Assembly: GCA_037131655.1 (NCBI GenBank) | Contig: JBAXQP010000201.1 | Span: forward strand, 1-5,026 | DNA length: 5,026 nt | Direction: 5' to 3' | From: a bacterium | GTDB lineage: Bacteria > Armatimonadota > Fimbriimonadia > Fimbriimonadales > JBAXQP01 | Part shown: in pieces, positions 1 to 5,026 of the stretch | Layout: each line of letters starts with the position of its first letter | Position numbering within the stretch: the stretch's first letter is position 1 | The notes under the pieces: generated by a model | Databases searched by the model: none | What the model was told of the DNA's origin: nothing | The model's input: only the letters and a program-made list of their open reading frames with translations | Translations under genes and position numbers: made by a program

Positions 1-1683
1 CGCGCTCCAATAGGTACGCTTCCAGGCGTGTCGAGCTTCCAAATTCAGTTTGCGGACACTATCATATATACACCTGGTGACCTTGCTGACGTGCTGGTTG
101 CCATGAATCCAGCCGCGCTTAAAGTCGAAATTCCTAATGTGAAGCCCGGTGGCCTCATTATCGTGAATGAGGATGCATTTACCGATGACAACCTCAATAA
201 AGCGAACTGGTCATCAAATCCTCTGCTAGACAAGACTCTGAAAGATTTCCAGATATTGAAGGTTCCTCTTACAACACTTACCCGGAGCGCGTTGCAAGAT
301 TCGGGACTCAAGCACACCGAAGTAGAGCGCTGCAAAAACTTTTTTGCACTGGGTTTCACGTTCTGGCTTTACGACCGAACCCTTGAACATACTATTCAGT
401 GGATTCACGAAAAATTTTCTAAACGCCCGGAAATAGCAGAGGCGAATGTCGCTACCCTTAGGGCCGGTTATAATTACGCTGACATCAGCGAAGCATTTGC
501 CGTTCGTTACCAGGTGAAGCAGGCGCCGATCGAGCCGGGGACTTATCGTAAAGTCACGGGGAGCGAAGCGACCTCTATAGGTTTAGTGACCGCATCGCTC
601 TTGGCAGAAACGCCCCTTTTTTACGCTTCGTATCCCATCACTCCTGCTAGCGATATTCTTCAAGAACTGGCGGCCAATAAGCGTTACGGCGTAAAAACCT
701 TCCAGGCTGAGGATGAAATCGCTGCTTGCGGAGCCGCTCTTGGCGCCTCATTCGGAGGACTGCTTGGAGTAACCGGAACAAGCGGGCCTGGTATGTGCCT
801 CAAAGCGGAGATGGTTGGGCTTGCGGTGATGGCTGAACTGCCGCTCGTAATTGTGGACGTACAGCGAGCAGGCCCTTCGACAGGCATGCCAACCAAGCCT
901 GAGCAGGGAGACCTTCTCATGTCGCTTTTCGGCCGACATGGCGAATCGCCCATCGCCGTCCTTGCAGCCAAGACCCCTTCGGACTGCTTCACAATGGCTA
1001 TTGAGGCGGTCCGCATTGCCGTCAAGCACATGACGCCTGTGATTTTGCTATTGGACGGATATCTCGCGAATAGCTCCGCACCGTGGAAACTTCCGAACTT
1101 GGACGAGTTGCCTAAAATAAAAATCGTTCATCCCAAAGCGGGTAAAGATAAATTTCAGCCTTACGCACGTGATCCCGAAACGCTGGCGCGGTTCTGGGCA
1201 GTCCCTGGAACGCCTGGGCTTGAACATCGCATCGGGGGATTGGGCAAAGCTGACATTACAGGCATGGTGAGTAACGATCCCGACAACAATCAAAAGATGG
1301 TGAACCTGAGAGCAGAAAAAGTTCGCTGCATCGCTAACGATATTCCTGCGCTTGAGGTTCGTGGCCCGCGTACAGGAAAACTCCTTGTTTTAGGATGGGG
1401 TTCGACTTACGGGACGATTTATCAGGCGCTAACCGATATCGAGAAAGAGGGTGTGAATGGGGTGGCGCATGCACACCTTAGTTATCTTAACCCATTTCCG
1501 CCGAACTTGGGCGAAGTGCTAAAGAATTACGAGACTATCCTCATTCCCGAGCTTAACTCAGGGCAGCTACTAGTCCTCATCCGGTACCATTTTCCGTTAG
1601 TGAAAACGGAGGGGTTGAACAAAGTTCAGGGCCAACCGTTCAAGGTTGTTGAAGTTGTCAAGAAGATCAAGGAGATGCTATGA
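1..1683 (+). CDS. korA: 2-oxoacid:ferredoxin oxidoreductase, fused gamma-alpha subunit (5' partial)
   Basis: With KorB this enzyme oxidatively decarboxylates a 2-oxoacid, probably 2-oxoglutarate, with CoA to the acyl-CoA and passes electrons to ferredoxin in the cytoplasm. The frame is open from base 1 and reads RAPIGTLPGVSSFQIQ, which matches the interior of the gamma domain as I recall it in mycobacterial KorA, so the start lies upstream and roughly 40 residues are missing. The GTG at 28 is an internal valine. Numbering the visible 560 residues from base 1, the gamma domain covers about 1-165 and the thiamine-diphosphate PYR domain about 185-400. The latter holds YPITP (211-215), QAEDE (235-239, with the conserved glutamate) and the QR...GPSTGMPT stretch (288-298), whose Arg and Thr correspond to substrate-binding residues of the Sulfolobus enzyme. 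The C-terminal transketolase-like domain covers about 455-560. The stop overlaps the korB start by four bases. The family call is firm; the substrate is inferred from similarity. Confidence 0.95.
   Translation, partial: RAPIGTLPGVSSFQIQFADTIIYTPGDLADVLVAMNPAALKVEIPNVKPGGLIIVNEDAFTDDNLNKANWSSNPLLDKTLKDFQILKVPLTTLTRSALQDSGLKHTEVERCKNFFALGFTFWLYDRTLEHTIQWIHEKFSKRPEIAEANVATLRAGYNYADISEAFAVRYQVKQAPIEPGTYRKVTGSEATSIGLVTASLLAETPLFYASYPITPASDILQELAANKRYGVKTFQAEDEIAACGAALGASFGGLLGVTGTSGPGMCLKAEMVGLAVMAELPLVIVDVQRAGPSTGMPTKPEQGDLLMSLFGRHGESPIAVLAAKTPSDCFTMAIEAVRIAVKHMTPVILLLDGYLANSSAPWKLPNLDELPKIKIVHPKAGKDKFQPYARDPETLARFWAVPGTPGLEHRIGGLGKADITGMVSNDPDNNQKMVNLRAEKVRCIANDIPALEVRGPRTGKLLVLGWGSTYGTIYQALTDIEKEGVNGVAHAHLSYLNPFPPNLGEVLKNYETILIPELNSGQLLVLIRYHFPLVKTEGLNKVQGQPFKVVEVVKKIKEML
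1669..1674 (+). promoter_or_regulatory. Shine-Dalgarno site of korB
   Basis: AAGGAG lies inside the last codons of korA, five bases before the ATG at 1680. It supports that start over the second in-frame ATG at 1698. Together with the ATGA stop/start overlap it suggests translational coupling of the two subunits. Confidence 0.8.
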
Positions 1684-2705
1684 GCCTGGATAATGACATG
1701 ACACAACTACCCTATACGAAGGAGGATTTTGTCTCGGGGTCTGACGTTCGCTGGTGCCCAGGCTGCGGCGATTACGCAATTTTATCCGTCATGCAGCGGT
1801 TGCTAGCGCAATTCAATACACCTCGGGAAAATTATGTCTTTGTGTCAGGCATCGGCTGCTCGAGCCGCTTTCCCTATTATATGAATACTTATGGTTTCCA
1901 CACCATTCACGGACGTGCGCCGACTATCGCTACTGGCCTGAAGTGTGCGAACCCTGATCTTTCTGTTTGGATTATAACGGGGGATGGCGACGGGCTTTCG
2001 ATCGGAGGAAACCACCTTCTTCACTGCATGCGGCGAAACCTGGATATCAATATCGTACTAGTAAACAACCGCATCTACGGTCTCACTAAAGGCCAGTACT
2101 CGCCGACCTCAGAGCAGGGGAAGAAGACAAAATCCTCACCCTATGGATCTATCGAACATCCAATCAACCCTCTCTGTATCGCGATTGCTTCCGAAGCGAC
2201 GTTCATCGCAAGGACACTCGACACCGACCCTAAGCACATGAGCTATGTTTTCGAACAAGCAATGGCGCATAAGGGGATTTCCTTTATCGAGGTATACCAA
2301 AACTGTATCATTTTTAACGATAAGTCCTATTTTCCTGTCACCGGCCGTGAGAATCGCGATGACAGAATGATTTACCTCGAAGATGGAAAACCGCTTGTTT
2401 TCGGGTCAAAGAAGAATAGGGCGATACGCCTGAATGGGCTGCATACGGAGATGGTCAACCTTGCTGATACGAAAGAAGAAGAACTTCTCATTCATAACGA
2501 ATCAGCTCCGGAGCCGTATTATGCTTACCTTTTGACACAAATGGAGCACCCCGAGATGCCGGTTCCATTCGGCGTTTTCCGGCACATTGAAAAGCCTATG
2601 TACGACAATTTAATGGAAGCCCAAATCAATGAAGTCGAAACTAAAGAGGGTAAGGGAACACTGAATGACCTTATCTATGGCGGCGACACCTGGACGGTTA
2701 AATAA
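1680..2705 (+). CDS. korB: 2-oxoacid:ferredoxin oxidoreductase, beta subunit
   Basis: This is the thiamine-diphosphate and [4Fe-4S] subunit that completes the active site with KorA and passes electrons to ferredoxin. The 341 residues appear complete and near the usual length for this KorB type. WCPGCG gives Cys26 and Cys29, GIGCSSR gives Cys60, and EVYQNC gives Cys209; these are the four positions that hold the cluster in the family. The thiamine-diphosphate/Mg motif runs from GDGDG (101-105) to NN (129-130). It is followed by RIYGLTKGQYSPTSE (131-145), strongly typical of KorB and, by memory, almost identical to the mycobacterial protein. The C-terminal part (about 230-341) is the usual beta-subunit tail. 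The ATG overlaps the korA stop (ATGA) and has a good ribosome site, so the two are certainly one transcript. 2-Oxoglutarate is the likeliest substrate, but pyruvate or another 2-oxoacid cannot be excluded from sequence. Confidence 0.96.
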   Translation: MSLDNDMTQLPYTKEDFVSGSDVRWCPGCGDYAILSVMQRLLAQFNTPRENYVFVSGIGCSSRFPYYMNTYGFHTIHGRAPTIATGLKCANPDLSVWIITGDGDGLSIGGNHLLHCMRRNLDINIVLVNNRIYGLTKGQYSPTSEQGKKTKSSPYGSIEHPINPLCIAIASEATFIARTLDTDPKHMSYVFEQAMAHKGISFIEVYQNCIIFNDKSYFPVTGRENRDDRMIYLEDGKPLVFGSKKNRAIRLNGLHTEMVNLADTKEEELLIHNESAPEPYYAYLLTQMEHPEMPVPFGVFRHIEKPMYDNLMEAQINEVETKEGKGTLNDLIYGGDTWTVK

Positions 2706-2712
2706 GGATGGA
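2704..2712 (+). promoter_or_regulatory. Ribosome-binding region of the CBS-domain gene
   Basis: The short gap after korB carries AAGGATGGA, with two GGA cores ending nine and five bases before the ATG at 2718. The match is modest but well spaced. The ATG at 2708 inside it opens only six codons, so 2718 is the start. Confidence 0.5.
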
Positions 2713-2717
2713 TCTTT

Positions 2718-3257
2718 ATGAAATTTAAACAACAAGAGACAAAATGCCCCGTCTGCAGCGAGATCAATCTTCTCGGAGCCGACCGCTGCTCTCATTGCTT
2801 TCATTCGCTAATGGCGGTTTCCCTTCCTGGGCCGAGAAAAGGGGAGAACATTCAGAGTACCCTCATGACAGCGCCGATCTCGGACCTTCTGACGGGAAAA
2901 GACCTGCTGGTTGCTGATCCCGACGACACCATTCAGGAAGTGATCCATATTTTCCAGAAAGAGAAGAAAGACTGCATCCTGGTTTTCAAAAATAAAGAAC
3001 TTGTGGGCATCCTAAACCAACGGGATATCATTCAACGCGTTTTGGGAATACATAAAGACCTTTCCAAAGTGACTGTCGGCGCCGTTATGACCCCGAATCC
3101 GGAATTTGTGCGGGGCGACGATCCCATCGCCTATGTGGTCAACAAAATGGCTATGGGCAACTTCCGGCATGTGCCGGTTCTCTCAGCCGACGGAAGACCG
3201 CTAAGTATCGCCACCATCAGGGACGTATTGAAACGTTTAGACCGCCGGGATGAATAG
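2718..3257 (+). CDS. Zinc-ribbon and CBS-pair protein, putative nucleotide-sensing accessory protein
   Basis: This is a soluble 179-residue protein with two parts. The N-terminus has a CPVC...CSHC ribbon (Cys10, 13, 24, 27) expected to bind one zinc ion. After a linker (about 33-50) come two CBS repeats, about 54-110 and 118-175, forming one Bateman module. Such modules usually bind AMP, ADP, ATP or SAM and regulate a partner. The second repeat keeps the T-x-x-D ribose-contact pattern (Thr166, Asp169); the first has Asn100 in place of Thr, with Asp103 kept. The repeats also show the usual VMTP (123-126) and RHVPVL (150-155) signatures. There is no membrane segment and no catalytic domain. It starts 12 bases after korB on the same strand, so it is probably co-transcribed. 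A role in controlling KorAB or sensing energy charge is inference from position only; a general regulator or housekeeping CBS protein is the alternative. Confidence 0.88.
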   Translation: MKFKQQETKCPVCSEINLLGADRCSHCFHSLMAVSLPGPRKGENIQSTLMTAPISDLLTGKDLLVADPDDTIQEVIHIFQKEKKDCILVFKNKELVGILNQRDIIQRVLGIHKDLSKVTVGAVMTPNPEFVRGDDPIAYVVNKMAMGNFRHVPVLSADGRPLSIATIRDVLKRLDRRDE

Positions 3258-3307
3258 CCCATAGGCCTTTTAACACGAATAGAATAAAAACCGCTCTTCC
3301 CTTAATT
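3258..3307. other. Convergent intergenic gap
   Basis: Fifty bases separate the stop of the CBS gene from the stop of the helicase gene. The only hairpin candidate is a three-pair stem (GCC/GGC around 3257-3266) followed by CTTTT, too weak to call as a terminator. A TTTTT run on the - strand (3286-3290) has no stem before it. Transcripts from the two sides may overlap here. Confidence 0.6.
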
Positions 3308-5026
3308 CTACGCCAGTAACTTATCCAAGAAGTTAAGGGCGTCTATTTTGGAGACGTTTTCGTTTTTGGTTGAACAGCGGGGGGAGAGGACGCAGCCGGG
3401 GCAGCCGGTTTGACAAGAACACTCGGAAATGGCGGAACGGACGGCTTCCAACCACTCTTTGACATGCTTGTATGCGCCTTCAGCGAGACCCACACCGCCT
3501 GGGGTGGTGTCGTAGATGAAGATTGTCGGGGATAAAGTAACGGGATGGATCGCATACCATGCGCTGCCAATATCACGGCGATCGCAGGAAACCAGAGCGG
3601 GAACAAGAGCGCTGGCAACATGTTCGATTGCGTGAGCGCCGCCGCTGAATCCCATGAAGGCTTCCTTGTTAAGTGGATTAGGTTCACCAGGCAATCGCAG
3701 CCAGACCGCAACCGTATCAAAACTCCTCGGAGGCAAATCTAATTCATAATATCCCATAGTCGTTTCGGTCATGAGGGAACGCTTTCGGTAACCGATAACA
3801 TGTTCGGTAACCGTCACTCCGCCCCATGAAACCAACCCCTCACCCAACGGCGTCTCCTCAAGGACAGAGTTGACCACGATGCCGATTTCGTTAATAGCAT
3901 CGGTGTAATAGGTTGCGGCTGAGGGAATGACCAGGGCTTGTTTTGTTGTTAGGTCAAGTTTTGTGACCTCATAAGGCTCGCCGCGATGCAAATAAATTGC
4001 GCCTTCATGCACCACTTCAAACACCCTTGCGCCTTCAATCGTCCCCAAGAGTCGATTGGCTTTTAAATCAACAATCGAAAAGATTTCGCCGGAAGCGGAA
4101 CGGATATCAACTCTCTTGGCGGGGCTTTCAGCGAATGCGTGATACCATCTGCCTTGACGATATTCCAACAACCCTGCTTCCTCAAGCGTTTGGACGACCT
4201 TATCGGCATTTTGTCCGAAAATTTCTAGCTCACTGAATGCAATAGGTCGCTCATGAGCGGCGCACCTGATGTGTGAGGCCAATACATAAGGATTCCCCGG
4301 ATTGGCTCTGACCTCCTCATGAGGCCGGTCGATGAGCATTTCAGGATGGCGGATGAGATATTGTTCGAGGGGGTCGTTATGGGCAACCATAATTGCCAGC
4401 GAACCTTCTCCCGCTCGCCCTGCCCGTCCTGCTTGCTGCCACAGGCTGGAAATAGTCCCAGGGTAACCATTCATCACCACCGCATCCAAACCGCCGATAT
4501 CCACCCCAAGCTCAAGCGCATTAGTTGCCGCCACACCCAATAAATCGCCATTGAAAAGCCGCTGCTCAATCTCGCGCCGCTCTTCGGGTGTATAACCCCC
4601 TCGATAAGATTCGATTTTTCGTTTAAGATGGGCTGAAACATTCGCCAACTCTTGGCGAGCATATCTCAGTACCAATTCGGCAGTAATTCGGGCGCGGGTG
4701 AATATAATATTGCGAATACCCGCCGATACAAGGGCAGAAAAAAGGTCGGTGACTTCTGAATTGGGGCTGCGCCGATCGCCTTCCCCAATTTCCGGTGGAT
4801 TCCAAAATACAACGGTGCGCTCACCCTTAGGAGAGCCGTCATTATCAATGACTTCACACTTTTGTCCGGTCAATTCCTGCGCAAGTTCGCGTGGATTGCC
4901 GATAGTCGCCGAACAGCAGATAAACTTGGGAGAAGCGCCGTAGAACTCGGCTATCCGCTGTAGACGCCTGAGGATATTGCCCATGTGCGCGCCAAACACA
5001 CCGCGATAAGTGTGAATTTCATCAAC
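3308..5026 (-). CDS. DEAH-box DNA helicase, MrfA/YprA (Hrq1-like) family with C-terminal Zn-binding domain (5' partial)
   Basis: This is a superfamily 2 ATP-dependent helicase; the best-studied bacterial relative is MrfA (YprA) of Bacillus subtilis, which acts in mitomycin C repair. The frame is open to the window edge and its first residues are VDEIHTYRG, so motif II (Asp2-His5) is the first thing visible. Motifs Q, I and Ia and the true start are missing; the GTG at 4999 is internal. In the visible 572 residues follow motif III SAT (39-41), motif IV IIFTRAR (107-113), motif V ATNALELGVDIGG (167-179) and motif VI QQAGRAGRAG (197-206). A winged-helix-like segment lies at about 245-295. The C-terminal MZB (formerly DUF1998) domain has HAIEH (465-469), YDTTPGGVGL (505-514) and a cysteine cluster CSCQTGCPGC...C (Cys536, 538, 542, 545, 551). 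It converges with the kor operon, so no partner gene follows it directly. Family assignment is strong; a role in repair is inferred. Confidence 0.93.
   Translation of the reverse strand, partial: VDEIHTYRGVFGAHMGNILRRLQRIAEFYGASPKFICCSATIGNPRELAQELTGQKCEVIDNDGSPKGERTVVFWNPPEIGEGDRRSPNSEVTDLFSALVSAGIRNIIFTRARITAELVLRYARQELANVSAHLKRKIESYRGGYTPEERREIEQRLFNGDLLGVAATNALELGVDIGGLDAVVMNGYPGTISSLWQQAGRAGRAGEGSLAIMVAHNDPLEQYLIRHPEMLIDRPHEEVRANPGNPYVLASHIRCAAHERPIAFSELEIFGQNADKVVQTLEEAGLLEYRQGRWYHAFAESPAKRVDIRSASGEIFSIVDLKANRLLGTIEGARVFEVVHEGAIYLHRGEPYEVTKLDLTTKQALVIPSAATYYTDAINEIGIVVNSVLEETPLGEGLVSWGGVTVTEHVIGYRKRSLMTETTMGYYELDLPPRSFDTVAVWLRLPGEPNPLNKEAFMGFSGGAHAIEHVASALVPALVSCDRRDIGSAWYAIHPVTLSPTIFIYDTTPGGVGLAEGAYKHVKEWLEAVRSAISECSCQTGCPGCVLSPRCSTKNENVSKIDALNFLDKLLA
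3374..3421 (-). other. Cysteine-rich Zn-binding motif of the helicase MZB domain
   Basis: This segment encodes C-x-C-x3-C-x2-C-x5-C near the C-terminus of the helicase. In MrfA four cysteines of this region bind zinc and are needed for function. Five are present here, so one may be spare. The pattern separates this family from ordinary DEAD/DEAH helicases. Confidence 0.8.

Noticed and set aside
684..1031. Long open frames on the - strand inside korA
   Set aside because: They lie opposite strongly conserved KorA coding sequence, show low-complexity composition and no family signature; they are shadows.
1698..1700. Second in-frame ATG as the korB start
   Set aside because: The ATG at 1680 has AAGGAG at ideal distance and the ATGA overlap with korA; no better site precedes 1698.
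2708..2728. Six-codon reading frame starting at the ATG overlapping the ribosome site of the CBS gene
   Set aside because: The only purine-rich sequence lies directly against the ATG with no usable spacing, and there is no sign that it is a leader peptide.
3256..3272. Possible terminator: GCC/GGC hairpin followed by CTTTT after the CBS gene
   Set aside because: The stem has only three clean pairs and the T-run is short.
3343..3720. Open frame of about 125 codons on the - strand inside the helicase in another frame
   Set aside because: It overlaps the conserved MZB domain in a shifted frame and has no recognisable motif; the helicase frame explains the sequence.

Overview
The window holds four genes in two blocks that converge near position 3280. 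On the + strand is a compact operon: the two subunits of a 2-oxoacid:ferredoxin oxidoreductase (alpha with a fused gamma domain, 1-1683, its 5' end outside the window; beta, 1680-2705), followed after 12 bases by a small zinc-ribbon plus CBS-pair protein (2718-3257). On the - strand is the 3' two-thirds or so of a DEAH-box helicase of the MrfA/YprA/Hrq1 family (5026-3308), cut by the window edge exactly at its Walker B (DEIH) motif.

The oxidoreductase is the two-subunit KorAB type. From memory of the family it closely resembles mycobacterial KorA/KorB. It couples oxidative decarboxylation of a 2-oxoacid, most likely 2-oxoglutarate to succinyl-CoA, to reduction of ferredoxin. The key residues are visible: the YPITP motif in alpha, and the thiamine-diphosphate motif and four cluster cysteines in beta. 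The CBS protein looks co-transcribed and is a reasonable candidate for an adenine-nucleotide-sensing accessory factor, but nothing in the sequence proves that. The helicase is probably a DNA-repair enzyme (MrfA: mitomycin C repair) and has no evident functional link to the operon.

The organism is a bacterium with roughly balanced base composition, Shine-Dalgarno-led genes and tight gene packing. The phylum cannot be fixed from this window. The moderate GC argues against a typical high-GC actinobacterium despite the mycobacterial-style KorAB; other lineages with fused-alpha KorAB are possible.

No RNA gene, mobile element, CRISPR array or long repeat was seen, and no gene-free stretch exceeds about 50 bases. 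I see no clearly new multi-gene system. The item most worth a second look is the zinc-ribbon/CBS protein attached to korAB.
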